Assembly: GCF_014610845.1 (NCBI RefSeq)
Contig: NZ_JABTCG010000002.1
Span: 248,001-312,000, forward strand
Source: Maribacter arenosus
GTDB taxonomy: Bacteria; Bacteroidota; Bacteroidia; Flavobacteriales; Flavobacteriaceae
Reading direction: 5' to 3'
DNA: 64,000 nt
Shown here: positions 16,843 through 27,409 of the stretch, piece after piece
Layout of the letters: each line of letters starts with the position of its first letter
Numbering within the stretch: position 1 is the first letter of the stretch
Program-made: the position numbers and the translations under genes
Notes under the pieces: model-generated
Databases searched by the model: none
What the model was told of the DNA's origin: nothing
What the model saw: only the letters and a program-made list of their open reading frames with translations

Positions 16843-19800
16843 TGTTTTATGATTTTAGTTGTTCCTTTCATATGCTCACTCTCAAACTTAATAATATATA
16901 AGCCGGAAGACAAAATGGACAGATCTAAGGGTAATTCCATCCCATAGACTTCAAATGTTTCGTTTAGCACCAATCTACCCTCGGTGGTAAAAATCCCTAC
17001 CCTTACTTTTTCTACATTCGTATTAAAATAAACAGTGACTGTAGAAACGAACGGATTTGGATAAATAATGGGTTCTTCACCTAAAAATATGGATTCTTCA
17101 TATACCCCTTGACAAGGTAGGTTGGTATATACCTTAAGGGTATTATTGCCTTTATTCAAGTCAAGGGAAATTTCAGATGCCGTGGTCTGAATGACTTCCC
17201 CGTTCAATTCAATGAAATATGCATCCGAACCTTGTAGACTCACAATCGTCATCTCATCATTATAGGAAGTTTTGGAGCTTACGAACAGGGCCTCTGGTTG
17301 GGTAATGACCACTTCAAAACAATATTCCTCATAATCCACTTGCCCATCTGTCCCACCAATACAAATGTTGTAGGTACCCGCCATTAAATTGCTTAAAGTA
17401 TAGGTATTGGTAAAATCATCATTGATGTTTACCCCATTACCTCCTATGGTTATTTCATAATTTAGCGTTTCCAACGTTGAAATATTGATAGCCCCATCAT
17501 TACTATCGCGGCACGCTTCACTCTGTAAGGAAACGTTAAAATTATCATTTGCAAATCGATATACGGGACATCCGGAAATATCTACCTCGGTACCTATAGG
17601 GGTTCCAAGACATAGATCATCGCCATCATCGAAAACACCATCTTGATCTTCATCGGGTCGAAATGCCCCTTCTATACAGACCTCCATCGTAAAAGCCTTT
17701 AATGACCCTCCGTCCGAAGCTGCATTATCATTGATTTCTAAGGTCCACTCCCCAAAAAGGGATTCTCCATTAAAAGAACTTAAAGAACCTATTGGCTTTA
17801 TTGTTCCACTGATAGCGGGATCCCCATTACAAATAAAATTCTGGGCGTCATCATCGAATGTTGCATTAATATTTTGCAAATCCCCACACGAACTTGATAA
17901 TAATACCACTGTGGTCCCGGCCGGTGAAATCAGTTTAACTACCAAATCGGCCAAATAGGTGTGATCTAATTCTATATGTACATTGATATCTGCCAAAGGG
18001 ATGTCATCATAAAAAGCGATTTTTGAAGAAATTGTTGGCGTATCAATCGGTGATATCTCAATAGGTAGGTCAAGCGCATCATTGCTATCACAGTTATACT
18101 CAATCGTAGTGAAGTCAAATGGTTGCGAAGGTTCACCCTCACCACAGCCATTTATGGGCTTGACCCTCCAAAAGTAGCTCGTTTCATAATTTAAATTCAA
18201 CGGTGAATAGGTATTGGTGGAAACGGTATTGACCTCAATAATATCATTAAACAATGAATCTGTCGCAATTTCGACCTCGTACGAAGTGTAGGAAGCCGTA
18301 TCCTCCCATTCCAAAAATGTCTTTGCCGAAATATCTACCGCGCCATCTGCCGGAGCAAGGAGTATTGCATCGGGAAACACATCATCGTACACCCTTAAAT
18401 CCAATACGATATTTTTTGTAATACTGGCTGAAGTGGCTTCAATCTCTATGGCATACAAGGCTTCCGGCACACTACCCGTGTTTGAAAAAGTAACAGTAAC
18501 GGTCGTATCATTGACTGCTGTTACCGGAGAAAAAGCGATATCCAGCCCTAAGGGTGGATTTGGAACGCTAAAAGTTACCTCCTCATTGAATCCCAAATAC
18601 GTTTCATAATCAAAGGTGGTGATCAAATCATTGGGTTGACATACCTCATATTCGAGATTCGTAAAGTTCAAAACGATTTGTGCCTCTTCTATGGTAAAAT
18701 TGACGGCGTTTACAGTAAAAAAAATGTTATCCCTGGCTTTTATCATAATCCGTGCCGTCGTTGTTGGCGTCCCGGGCAGCACCACCTTATGTTTACCATC
18801 ATTAGGCACATTCTCCGCCAAAGAAATAGGAAAGGTTAATCCCCCATCGATAGACAATAGTATGTCAACCGCCTGCACGTTTACTGGGGCCTTATCGGTA
18901 TCTGCAACATTCCAAATAATATTTTGGACCGTGCCTGCCGTATACGTTTGAGTTGATGCCTGTGAAACCATTTTAAAAGGGCCTGCATTACTTACTACGG
19001 AAACCTTCATCAAGTCGAATACAACCTGACCACCACCTAGAGCATTATCCCTAACCGTTAATGCGAAATTCATTTCCCGTTCTATATCTGACAATGTCTC
19101 CCAAGAAGAATCCACAGTAGGGTTCGATTCCGTTAAGTTGCCCGTTAACACACTGGATAACTTGGGGAAATAGCGGGTTGAATCGGTTGAAGGCTTTTGC
19201 GACCTAAAGTTGGCCCCACTTGGATTTGTAGGACCAAATGTAGCTTGGGTGACTATACCATCATCTATTTGCTCCCAGGCATAGGTTAAAACATCGTCCA
19301 TATCGGCATCGGATGCATTTCCCGATAGGGCAAAAGCTGTGGATTTTGGAATGACAAAATCCCCGATGGGAACGATTACGGGTGGGGAATTGGTCAGATT
19401 TACAATTTCAGCGCAATCCACTGTGGTTAAATACTCGGATATTTGAAATATACTATAATAATGAAAATAATCATCGCCATTCATCGCGACGTTATTCACC
19501 CCGGTAATACCCGCATAGCCCATGATGGTGGTTCCACTTCCTGGTTCCGCCTGAACTTGGGTGCCTTCAGATTCAAAAGACCACGTGTGGTTTGCTCCAA
19601 ATTGATGCCCCATTTCGTGGGCCACATAATCCAAATCATAGGTATCACCTTCCGGAACTACCTTGGAAGAATAGGCACTGCCCTTTTTATTGTCTGCGCA
19701 TACCGCTCCAATAAAACCAGCATTTCCTCCATTTTTGTCGCTACTGTCAACCCTATGGAACAAATGGCCTATATCATAGTTTGTGGCTCCTATACTATCC

Positions 19801-20618
19801 GTGATAACGCCCTGCACTTCCGAATTCAGATCGGTATTGTAGGGGTCTGACACACCATCCGTATAAACAATCTTATCATTATCGGGAACGATTTCCAAGG
19901 TAACCCCTAGATCCGATTCGAAGACTTGGTTGACCCGGGTTACCGTGGCATTGATAGCCGCTAAGGCATCGGCGATCGTACCGCCATGAAAAGTGGTGTA
20001 TTCCCCTGTGGCGGAAACGGCCAATCTGAATTTTCGTAACTGCTTATCATCTACCTGTTTGGAGGTCAAAGAAGTCATTCCTTGGGCAATGACGCTTTCG
20101 GTTTCACAAATAAAAGCTTTGTCGATGTTGTTATCCCCATCACGGGCATAGATGATATAACTATCATCGTCTGTTTTTTGCAAGTACGTATTGCCTTTTT
20201 TATTGCCATGGACAATCATCGCCTGTATTCCCTTATGGGAAACACTAAAACGGATCTTATCATCTTTGTTTTTCAAACCGTATCCGGAATACGATTTTAT
20301 ATCGGGATATTTGTCGGCCAGTTTTTGTGAAAAAACGGGGGTCTCAATTACCCTAAAATCGATATACTCTCCTTTATCATTAGGAAAACGTACGGTAATC
20401 GGGGATTTGTCGCTTATTTGCCCTTGACTGATTTCATTCTTGAATGTAGCCTCATCAAAGGAATAAACCCTTCCTTTTTGAACCTCGAATCGATTTGATA
20501 TTGACGCGTTAAGGTCTATCCGTCCAGATTCCTGCTTCCAATAGTTACGTTGCGCATATCCGTAAAAGGAAAGAAATAATATGGATATTGAAAAAACTAG
20601 ACGTAATTTTGAAACCAT
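16839..20618 (-). CDS. Type IX-secreted M12-like metallopeptidase
   Basis: 1259 residues. Signal peptide (about 1-22, ending GYAQ), a prodomain, and a reprolysin-like zinc protease domain with HEMGHQFGANH: zinc ligands His334, His338, His344, catalytic Glu335. C-terminal to it are beta-sandwich modules (about 650-850), a fibronectin III-like module (YETSYFWRVKPINGCGEGEP), a proprotein-convertase P-like domain (about 865-985, DIPLADINVHIELDHTYLAD), an acidic calcium-type repeat (DEDQDGVFDDGDD), and a type A sorting domain starting IYPNPFVSTVTVYF. It is predicted to be exported by Sec, then T9SS, to the cell surface or medium. Coupled to a downstream lipoprotein; divergent from ribF. Confidence 0.92.
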   Translation of the reverse strand: MVSKLRLVFSISILFLSFYGYAQRNYWKQESGRIDLNASISNRFEVQKGRVYSFDEATFKNEISQGQISDKSPITVRFPNDKGEYIDFRVIETPVFSQKLADKYPDIKSYSGYGLKNKDDKIRFSVSHKGIQAMIVHGNKKGNTYLQKTDDDSYIIYARDGDNNIDKAFICETESVIAQGMTSLTSKQVDDKQLRKFRLAVSATGEYTTFHGGTIADALAAINATVTRVNQVFESDLGVTLEIVPDNDKIVYTDGVSDPYNTDLNSEVQGVITDSIGATNYDIGHLFHRVDSSDKNGGNAGFIGAVCADNKKGSAYSSKVVPEGDTYDLDYVAHEMGHQFGANHTWSFESEGTQVQAEPGSGTTIMGYAGITGVNNVAMNGDDYFHYYSIFQISEYLTTVDCAEIVNLTNSPPVIVPIGDFVIPKSTAFALSGNASDADMDDVLTYAWEQIDDGIVTQATFGPTNPSGANFRSQKPSTDSTRYFPKLSSVLTGNLTESNPTVDSSWETLSDIEREMNFALTVRDNALGGGQVVFDLMKVSVVSNAGPFKMVSQASTQTYTAGTVQNIIWNVADTDKAPVNVQAVDILLSIDGGLTFPISLAENVPNDGKHKVVLPGTPTTTARIMIKARDNIFFTVNAVNFTIEEAQIVLNFTNLEYEVCQPNDLITTFDYETYLGFNEEVTFSVPNPPLGLDIAFSPVTAVNDTTVTVTFSNTGSVPEALYAIEIEATSASITKNIVLDLRVYDDVFPDAILLAPADGAVDISAKTFLEWEDTASYTSYEVEIATDSLFNDIIEVNTVSTNTYSPLNLNYETSYFWRVKPINGCGEGEPSQPFDFTTIEYNCDSNDALDLPIEISPIDTPTISSKIAFYDDIPLADINVHIELDHTYLADLVVKLISPAGTTVVLLSSSCGDLQNINATFDDDAQNFICNGDPAISGTIKPIGSLSSFNGESLFGEWTLEINDNAASDGGSLKAFTMEVCIEGAFRPDEDQDGVFDDGDDLCLGTPIGTEVDISGCPVYRFANDNFNVSLQSEACRDSNDGAINISTLETLNYEITIGGNGVNINDDFTNTYTLSNLMAGTYNICIGGTDGQVDYEEYCFEVVITQPEALFVSSKTSYNDEMTIVSLQGSDAYFIELNGEVIQTTASEISLDLNKGNNTLKVYTNLPCQGVYEESIFLGEEPIIYPNPFVSTVTVYFNTNVEKVRVGIFTTEGRLVLNETFEVYGMELPLDLSILSSGLYIIKFESEHMKGTTKIIKQ

Positions 20619-20670
20619 TCAGGGTTTTTTATATCAAATCAAATATAAGTCTTTTTATTTTTTATTCTAC

Positions 20671-21597
20671 GTGATAACTGTCCAAAGCATCGATAAATAT
20701 GACAAAGAACACCCCACGGCTATTACGATAGGTACTTTTGATGGGGTTCATATCGGGCATAGAAAAATCCTTGGAAAACTTATTGAAAATGCCAAGTCCC
20801 AGAATTTAAAATCGACCGTACTCACTTTCTTTCCCCATCCAAGAATGGTATTGCAAAAAGACGCCGAGATCAAATTATTGAACACCATTGATGAAAAAAA
20901 GATGATTTTGGAGGATCTTGGACTTGATTTCCTCATTATACATCCTTTTACCAAAGCGTTTTCCCGTTTATCGGCTACGGGGTTCGTCCGTGATATTTTG
21001 GTGAATTCGTTACGGGCCAAAAAAATAATCATCGGTTATGACCATCGATTTGGCAGAAACAGGGATGCCAATATCAATGATCTGATTGCTTTTGGTAGTG
21101 TTTTCGATTTCGAAGTAGTCGAAATTCCGGCGCAAGAAGTCGATGAAGTATCGGTAAGTTCCACCAAGATCCGCAAAGCCTTGCAAGAGGGTAATGTTGA
21201 AATTGCCAACACCTATCTGGGCTACCCTTATATGTTGACAGGTGAAGTAAAGAAAGGCAAAGGTTTGGGGCGTACGATCGGTTTTGCCACGGCGAACCTA
21301 TTTATAAAGGAAACCTACAAATTAGTACCTAAAAACGGCGTTTATATAGTGCAGGCCAAGATAGAAGGCGAAAAGGTATTCGGTATGATGAATATTGGTT
21401 ATAACCCTACTGTTTCCGGTACTGCAAAGAGTATTGAAATCCACTTTTTTGATTTTAAGAGTGATCTATACGACCAAAGATTACAGGTCGATATATTGGC
21501 GCGAATTCGCGATGAGCATAAATTCGAATCGATTACGGCATTGAAAAATCAATTGGAAAAAGATAAGGAGACATCGCTCTCGATACTCAACAAATAA
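20671..21597 (+). CDS. ribF: Bifunctional riboflavin kinase/FAD synthetase
   Basis: 308 residues from the GTG at 20671. This start is preferred because the upstream in-frame ATG at 20581 would add 30 residues lying inside the divergent protease gene. N-terminal FAD synthetase (FMN adenylyltransferase) nucleotide-binding motif GTFDGVHIGHRKI and SSTKIRKAL; C-terminal riboflavin kinase with GRTIGFATANL and NIGYNPTV. Converts riboflavin to FMN and FAD. Overlaps the next gene by one base (TAATG). No FMN riboswitch is visible in the 52-base upstream gap. Confidence 0.95.
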   Translation: MITVQSIDKYDKEHPTAITIGTFDGVHIGHRKILGKLIENAKSQNLKSTVLTFFPHPRMVLQKDAEIKLLNTIDEKKMILEDLGLDFLIIHPFTKAFSRLSATGFVRDILVNSLRAKKIIIGYDHRFGRNRDANINDLIAFGSVFDFEVVEIPAQEVDEVSVSSTKIRKALQEGNVEIANTYLGYPYMLTGEVKKGKGLGRTIGFATANLFIKETYKLVPKNGVYIVQAKIEGEKVFGMMNIGYNPTVSGTAKSIEIHFFDFKSDLYDQRLQVDILARIRDEHKFESITALKNQLEKDKETSLSILNK

Positions 21598-22934
21598 TGT
21601 TAAATCGTTTGCTTCTTACTAAAGTTGACAACTCCCCTTTACTTGTTTTCAGGGTATTCTTCGGGATTTTGATCGCCTTGGAAAGTTTCGGGGCCATTGC
21701 CACAGGGTGGGTCAGGGAAACCTTGATAATCCCAAAATTCACGTTTACCTTTATTGGTTTTGAATGGCTGCAACCCTTACCCGGAAATGGTATGTACTAC
21801 TATTTTATACTAATGGGTGTCTTGGGCATCTTGATAGCCATTGGCTATAAATACCGATTTAGTATCATTAGCTTCACCATTTTATGGCTTGCGGTATATC
21901 TAATGCAAAAGTCCTCGTACAACAACCATTATTATCTTTTGGCCCTCATTTCATTCTTGATGTGTTTTTTTCCGGCCAACGCTGGCTTGTCGATTGATGC
22001 ACGACAAAATCCATCGCTTCGATCCAATACTATGTTTTCTTATGTAAAATGGATTGTCATAGCCCAGTTGTTTTTGGTTTATACTTTTGCTTCAATAGCG
22101 AAATTGTATGGCGATTGGCTCGATTTCAGTACCATCGAGATCTTAATGCAACAAAAAAAAGACATACCCGTCATAGGACCGATCTTGCAACAACTTTGGA
22201 CGCATAAGACCATTGGCATAATAGGCATTCTATTCGATGCATTGATCATACCTGCCCTACTTTGGAAACCATCACGCAAAATCGCCTTCATATTCAGCAT
22301 TATCTTTCACCTTTCTAATTCGTTGATTTTTCAAATTGGTATTTTCCCGTACCTGGCCTTGGCATTCACCGTTTTCTTTTTTGACCCAAAATCGATCCGT
22401 AATATTTTCTTTAAAGATAAAAAGGTTTATAGCGATAATAGGATTGTCATTCCGTCGTATAGAAAATGGTTGCTGCTGGGTTGTACCCTCTATTTTTTGA
22501 TACAGCTATTCCTGCCCCTCCGACACCATTTGATCAAGGATGATGTGCTTTGGACCGAGGAAGGCCATCGACTAAGTTGGCGTATGATGTTACGAAGTCG
22601 CCAGGGACAAATAAAGTTCAAGGTTCTAAACAAAGATAATGGTGGGGCCTATATGGTGAGTTTGAAAGACCATTTGACCGAAAAACAACAAAGAAAAATT
22701 GCCGCTTACCCAGATTTTATTTGGCAATTTTCCCAATATCTGAAGAAGCAACATGAAATCAAAGGTGAAAATATTTCTGTGTATGCCTTGAATTCAAAGG
22801 TAAGCATCAACGGGAAACCCTATAAACCATTTATTGATCCAAAAGTGGATCTTGCCAATGAGGATTGGGACCATTTTGGACATCATGAGTGGATCTTGCC
22901 TTCGAACTATGGCCAAAAGGAAAGGCCAAAATAG
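21597..22934 (+). CDS. HTTM-domain membrane protein (vitamin K-dependent carboxylase-like)
   Basis: 445 residues. Several hydrophobic segments through about residue 310 make up an HTTM (horizontally transferred transmembrane) domain (SYNNHYYLLALISFLMCFFP, FHLSNSLIFQIGIFPYLAL), followed by a soluble C-terminal region. Family relatives include vitamin K-dependent gamma-carboxylase, but the bacterial role is not established. Starts on the last base of the ribF stop codon, so it is translated with ribF. Inner-membrane location is clear; function is not. Confidence 0.85.
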   Translation: MLNRLLLTKVDNSPLLVFRVFFGILIALESFGAIATGWVRETLIIPKFTFTFIGFEWLQPLPGNGMYYYFILMGVLGILIAIGYKYRFSIISFTILWLAVYLMQKSSYNNHYYLLALISFLMCFFPANAGLSIDARQNPSLRSNTMFSYVKWIVIAQLFLVYTFASIAKLYGDWLDFSTIEILMQQKKDIPVIGPILQQLWTHKTIGIIGILFDALIIPALLWKPSRKIAFIFSIIFHLSNSLIFQIGIFPYLALAFTVFFFDPKSIRNIFFKDKKVYSDNRIVIPSYRKWLLLGCTLYFLIQLFLPLRHHLIKDDVLWTEEGHRLSWRMMLRSRQGQIKFKVLNKDNGGAYMVSLKDHLTEKQQRKIAAYPDFIWQFSQYLKKQHEIKGENISVYALNSKVSINGKPYKPFIDPKVDLANEDWDHFGHHEWILPSNYGQKERPK

Positions 22935-22995
22935 TTAAACCCCTAATTGATACATTGATCAATTAACCTTAAATTTGGCGCTTAATAAAAATCCC

Positions 22996-24267
22996 ATGCT
23001 ACAGTTACAGGTCGTAAGAGAAGAAAAGGATAACATCATCGCCGCCTTGCAAAAGCGTAATTTAGATGCTGCTCCCTTATTGGAAAAAGTAGTGCTATTG
23101 GACGAAAAGCGACGTACCCTACAAACCCGGTTAGACAATACCTTGGCAGAATCGAATAAACTATCCAAAGAGATCGGTATGTTGTTCAAAAGTGGAAAAG
23201 CCCAAGAAGCGAATGTATTAAAGGAAAAAACCGGAGGGTTAAAAGAAGAATCCAAAAGCTTGGGAGACGAACTCAGTGCAGTTGCTGGGGAACTTCAGGA
23301 CTTGCTTTATCAAATACCGAATATCCCCAATGCATTGGTCCCAGCGGGTACCTCCGAGGAAGATAATGAAGAGGTTTTTAGGGAAGGTGACATTCCTACA
23401 TTAGATACCAATGCCCTACCCCATTGGGAACTCGCCAAAAAATACGACATCATCGATTTTGAACTTGGTGTGAAGATCACGGGCGCAGGTTTTCCCGTAT
23501 ACAAAGGCAAGGGTGCCAAGTTACAACGTGCATTAATCGCCTATTTCTTGGATAAAAATACAGCAGCCGGTTATACTGAAATGCAAGTACCCCTGCTAGT
23601 AAATGAGGCTTCTGGATATGGTACTGGACAATTACCGGACAAAGAAGGGCAAATGTACCATATAGGTGCAGATGACCTATACCTGATACCGACGGCAGAG
23701 GTGCCGGTGACCAATATCTTTCGCGATGTTATCCTGAACGAAAACGAATTTCCCATTCAGTATACGGGCTATACCCCTTGCTTTAGAAGGGAAGCCGGGA
23801 GCTATGGAGCACATGTACGCGGGTTGAACCGTTTACATCAATTTGATAAGGTGGAAATCGTACGGGTTGAGCATCCCGCCAATTCATACAAAGCCTTGGA
23901 TGGAATGGTAGAACATGTAAAAAGTATTTTAAGGGAGCTGCAATTGCCCTACCGAATTTTACGGCTCTGTGGGGGCGATCTGGGTTTTACGGCGGCCCTA
24001 ACCTATGATTTTGAAGTTTTCTCAACCGCCCAAGACCGTTGGCTGGAAATCAGTTCGGTTTCCAATTTTGAAGCCTTTCAGGCCAATCGATTGAAGCTTA
24101 GGTACAGGGACGAAAACGGGAAGACCCAATTGGCACATACCCTGAATGGTAGTTCCTTGGCCTTGCCACGGGTTTTGGCCGGCATCTTGGAAAACTGCCA
24201 AACCCCTAAGGGTATAAAGATTCCCGATGTATTGGTCCCTTACTGCGGTTTTAATATCATAAGTTAG
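22996..24267 (+). CDS. serS: Serine--tRNA ligase
   Basis: 423 residues from the ATG at 22996 (MLQLQVVREEKDNI); a frame from a TTG at 22975 adds only seven residues and does not look like the family start. Residues about 1-105 form the long antiparallel coiled coil that binds the tRNA-Ser variable arm. Class II motif 2 is CFRREAGSYG and motif 3 is NGSSLALPRVLAGILEN. Charges tRNA-Ser. Stands 61 bases after the HTTM gene and may share its transcript or use a local AT-rich promoter. Confidence 0.97.
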   Translation: MLQLQVVREEKDNIIAALQKRNLDAAPLLEKVVLLDEKRRTLQTRLDNTLAESNKLSKEIGMLFKSGKAQEANVLKEKTGGLKEESKSLGDELSAVAGELQDLLYQIPNIPNALVPAGTSEEDNEEVFREGDIPTLDTNALPHWELAKKYDIIDFELGVKITGAGFPVYKGKGAKLQRALIAYFLDKNTAAGYTEMQVPLLVNEASGYGTGQLPDKEGQMYHIGADDLYLIPTAEVPVTNIFRDVILNENEFPIQYTGYTPCFRREAGSYGAHVRGLNRLHQFDKVEIVRVEHPANSYKALDGMVEHVKSILRELQLPYRILRLCGGDLGFTAALTYDFEVFSTAQDRWLEISSVSNFEAFQANRLKLRYRDENGKTQLAHTLNGSSLALPRVLAGILENCQTPKGIKIPDVLVPYCGFNIIS

Positions 24268-24311
24268 ATAGGTTTTTTGTAAACCTTAACATCGGCTTAT
24301 TGCATTCTACG

Positions 24312-24319
24312 TATCTTTG
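24312..24319 (+). promoter_or_regulatory. Candidate -7 promoter box for the TPR gene
   Basis: TATCTTTG matches TAnnTTTG and lies 14 bases before the TTG start codon at 24334. No matching -33 TTG was found. Confidence 0.4.
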
Positions 24320-24333
24320 GAAAAATTGTTCTT

Positions 24334-26118
24334 TTGAGGGTATTCTTGATTTTCTTTGTTTTATGCTACTCCCATATAGTTTCGGCCCAGGATGATTTTT
24401 TGGCCAAACAGTATTTCAATGATGGTGATTTTGACAAAGCCGTGGTTTTCTATGAAAAGTTGGTGGATAAAAATCCAAGGCGGACCGATTATTCCGAAGG
24501 GTTGATCGCTTGTTACCAGCAGTTGGAACGCTATAAGGATGCCGAAGAATTCTTACTTGAAAAAATCAAACAAGGGAATACCTACCCCATATTGCTCATT
24601 GAATTGGGGTATAACCATGCGCTACAAAATGCACCTGAAAAAGCTTCGGAATACTACGAACAAGCATTAATGCGTATTGGTGACAATCCTAACCTCGGTT
24701 ATAGCATAGCCCTTCGGTTTCAAAAATATTCACTTTTGGATTATGCCTTAAAAGCATACTCAAAGGCAATGGAATTAAACCCAAAGCTGGACTATAATTA
24801 CCAAATGGCCCGTATTTACGGTGAACAAGGCGATATAGATAAGATGTACAACTCCTATTTAAATCTCCTTATCAATGGTAAAACCTCAAAATCGAATGTA
24901 CTTCGAAGCCTCGATGATTTTGTTTCCTCCGATCCAGAAAACGAAAACAACATCAAACTGAAAAAAATACTCCTAAAACATGCACAACAAGATCCTGATT
25001 TGCTTTGGAACGATCTTTTAAGTTGGTTGTTCGTACAACAAAAGGAATACAATAGTGCCTTTAGACAAGAGAAGGCCATTTTCAAACGTATGGAAGGTGG
25101 GACTATTCAACGCCTGGTCAACCTAGGGGAATTAGCATTGAACGATAACGAAAATGAAATTGCCAAGTCTATTTTCGAATATATTTCCGAGAAATCCTTG
25201 GATGAGGTAACTCGGCTTAACGCCCAATTGAATTTAATCGACATCCAATTACTGGACGAAAATAAAAAAACAGTGTCCGAAATAGATGCCCTGTTTAAAT
25301 CCTTGATTGAAACCCATGGCTATAAAAGCCAAACATTACAACTTCAAATTGCCTATGCCAATTTCTTGACATTCAAAATGGACAGGCCCGAACCCGCCAT
25401 CGAAATTCTTAAGAGATGTTTAGACCTACCTTTAAATGCACGTGGAAAAGCCTATGTAAAATTGGCTTTGGGCGATATTCTTGTTTTCGATAAAAAGTTC
25501 AATCAAGCACTTATCTATTTTTCCCAAGTACAAAAAAGTCTGAAAAATGACGTACTTGGTCAAAATGCCAGGTTCAAAGTGGCACAAACGAGCTTTTATA
25601 AAGGCGATTTTGATTGGGCACTTACCCAGTTAAAAGTGCTTCGCAGCTCTACTTCACAATTAATCGCCAATGATGCAATGCAACTGAGCTTGCTCATCGC
25701 AGACAATTCTTTGGAGGATTCCACACAAACTGCCCTTAAAAAATATGCCAGGGCCGACCTGCTTGCCTATCAAAAAAAGACGCAGGATGCGATTGATGTC
25801 CTTGATGACATTCTTCAAAACCATAAAGGAGAAAAGATAGAGGATGAAGCACTCCTAAAACAAGGGGAGCTACTAACTCTGATAAAGGATTATGAAGCAG
25901 CAATATTCAATTACCAAAAAATAACGGAATTCTATGCCAATGATATTTTAGCGGATGATGCCTATTTCGCTCTAGGGGAATTGTATAGAAATGTACTGAA
26001 CGAACCCCAAAAAGCAAAGGAGCAATACGAAAAAATCATTTACAATTACCAAGACAGTTACTATTTCCCCCAGGCACGTAAAAATTTTAGAATGCTCCGT
26101 GGTGATAGTATCAATTAG
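24334..26118 (+). CDS. Exported tetratricopeptide-repeat protein
   Basis: 594 residues. The start is a TTG at 24334, chosen because it gives a complete signal peptide (MRVFLIFFVLCYSHIVSAQ) and no ATG lies upstream in frame. The rest is helical TPR repeats, for example FDKAVVFYEKLVDKNP, PEKASEYYEQALMRIGDNP and a last set at YEAAIFNYQKITEFYAND. Probably a periplasmic scaffold protein. It could belong to outer-membrane assembly or gliding machinery but nothing in the neighbourhood fixes this. Function not assigned. Confidence 0.85.
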   Translation: MRVFLIFFVLCYSHIVSAQDDFLAKQYFNDGDFDKAVVFYEKLVDKNPRRTDYSEGLIACYQQLERYKDAEEFLLEKIKQGNTYPILLIELGYNHALQNAPEKASEYYEQALMRIGDNPNLGYSIALRFQKYSLLDYALKAYSKAMELNPKLDYNYQMARIYGEQGDIDKMYNSYLNLLINGKTSKSNVLRSLDDFVSSDPENENNIKLKKILLKHAQQDPDLLWNDLLSWLFVQQKEYNSAFRQEKAIFKRMEGGTIQRLVNLGELALNDNENEIAKSIFEYISEKSLDEVTRLNAQLNLIDIQLLDENKKTVSEIDALFKSLIETHGYKSQTLQLQIAYANFLTFKMDRPEPAIEILKRCLDLPLNARGKAYVKLALGDILVFDKKFNQALIYFSQVQKSLKNDVLGQNARFKVAQTSFYKGDFDWALTQLKVLRSSTSQLIANDAMQLSLLIADNSLEDSTQTALKKYARADLLAYQKKTQDAIDVLDDILQNHKGEKIEDEALLKQGELLTLIKDYEAAIFNYQKITEFYANDILADDAYFALGELYRNVLNEPQKAKEQYEKIIYNYQDSYYFPQARKNFRMLRGDSIN

Positions 26119-26223
26119 TACCTACCCTAAACCATAATCATTGAAAAATACGCAGATGGGTTTCGATAAAAGTATAAAACAAGAATTTAACTCCTCCTCT
26201 TTGGGGAGATAAGCGAGGGACCA

Positions 26224-26535
26224 ATGTACATATATAACGTTACAACGAATATAGATGAATCAGTGCATGACGAATGGCTTACATGGATGAAGGAAGTCCA
26301 TATTCCCGATATATTGGCTACCGGTAAATTTCTTTCTGCCAAAATTTGCAAGGTAATGTTGGAAGAGGAATTGGGAGGCATCACTTATGCGGTACAGTTC
26401 ACCACAATCGATAAAGAAACCCTTCAATCGTATTATGACGACCATGCATCTGCATTAAGAGAGGAAGCCCATAAATTGTTTTCCAATAAATTTGTTTCGT
26501 TCCGAACAGAATTGAAAGTGGTAAGCGAGCATTAA
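26224..26535 (+). CDS. DUF4286-family protein
   Basis: 103 residues, cytoplasmic, no signal peptide. Starts [19 protein letters not shown] and has the pattern of the DUF4286 family of ferredoxin-like small proteins common in Bacteroidota. Function unknown. It lies 4 bases upstream of rsmA and is almost certainly cotranscribed with it, so a link to ribosome assembly is possible but unproven. Confidence 0.8.
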   Translation: MYIYNVTTNIDESVHDEWLTWMKEVHIPDILATGKFLSAKICKVMLEEELGGITYAVQFTTIDKETLQSYYDDHASALREEAHKLFSNKFVSFRTELKVVSEH

Positions 26536-26539
26536 AATT

Positions 26540-27409
26540 ATGGGGGAAAGGAAGAAAAAGCACTCTAAATCATTCGGAAAGAAAAGGAATTATCAGAATG
26601 ACAAAGGACCGGTTAAGGCGAAAAAATATTTGGGCCAACATTTTTTAAAAGATGAGGCCGTAGCCAAACAAATTTCGGATACCCTCACCTTCGAAGGATA
26701 TCACAATGTTCTGGAAATAGGTCCAGGTACCGGCGTTTTGACAAAATATCTTTTACAAAATGAAATTGACTTGGTTGCGATGGACTTGGATTCGGAATCC
26801 ATCACTTACCTAAACCAGAATTTTTCATTGGAACATCCTGAAATTCTAGGGAACAATAATAGCTTTAAAGTTATTGAGGCCGATTTTCTTAAATTTGACC
26901 TAACTACCCTTTTTGGTTCCGAGCCCTTCGCGATTATCGGCAACTTTCCGTATAACATTTCGACCCAAATCGTTTTTAGGATGTTGGAGTACCGTCATCG
27001 GATTCCTGAATTTTCGGGAATGTTCCAGAAAGAGGTCGCTGAGCGAATCTGTGCCCAGGAAGGCAACAAAACCTATGGAATCCTTTCTGTACTCACGCAA
27101 GCTTATTATAGTGCTGAATATCTCTTTACGGTAAAACCGGAAGTTTTTGACCCACCTCCAAAAGTACAATCCGGCGTGCTACGGCTAAAAAGAAAAGAAA
27201 ACTTTACACTCGACTGCGATGAAAAGTTATTCCATAGAGTAGTGAAGACCGCTTTTAACCAGCGAAGAAAAACGCTCAGAAATAGTTTAAAACTCTTTGA
27301 CCTTTCCGATATTCTCAAAGAAGATACTATCTTTGACCAACGCCCCGAGCAATTGGCCGTAGCCGATTTTATTGGGTTGACAAAGAAAATAGGGAATGAC
27401 ACCGTTTAA
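26540..27409 (+). CDS. rsmA: 16S rRNA (adenine1518/1519-N6)-dimethyltransferase
   Basis: 289 residues (KsgA). Dimethylates two adenines near the 3' end of 16S rRNA late in small-subunit assembly. Motifs: [15 protein letters not shown]-binding [15 protein letters not shown], and catalytic [10 protein letters not shown] (Phe instead of the usual Leu in NLPY). The basic N-terminal 25 residues ([18 protein letters not shown]) are longer than in E. coli KsgA, but no later in-frame start precedes the core. It overlaps mgtE by 14 bases. Confidence 0.95.
   Translation: MGERKKKHSKSFGKKRNYQNDKGPVKAKKYLGQHFLKDEAVAKQISDTLTFEGYHNVLEIGPGTGVLTKYLLQNEIDLVAMDLDSESITYLNQNFSLEHPEILGNNNSFKVIEADFLKFDLTTLFGSEPFAIIGNFPYNISTQIVFRMLEYRHRIPEFSGMFQKEVAERICAQEGNKTYGILSVLTQAYYSAEYLFTVKPEVFDPPPKVQSGVLRLKRKENFTLDCDEKLFHRVVKTAFNQRRKTLRNSLKLFDLSDILKEDTIFDQRPEQLAVADFIGLTKKIGNDTV

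Noticed and set aside
20619-20670. FMN riboswitch upstream of ribF
   Set aside because: Only 52 bases lie between the two divergent starts, with no conserved riboswitch core.
26119-26223. Hairpin CTCC...GGAG before the DUF4286 gene as regulatory RNA
   Set aside because: Short, imperfect, no T-run or leader logic; seems to be a common intergenic repeat type, not enough to call.
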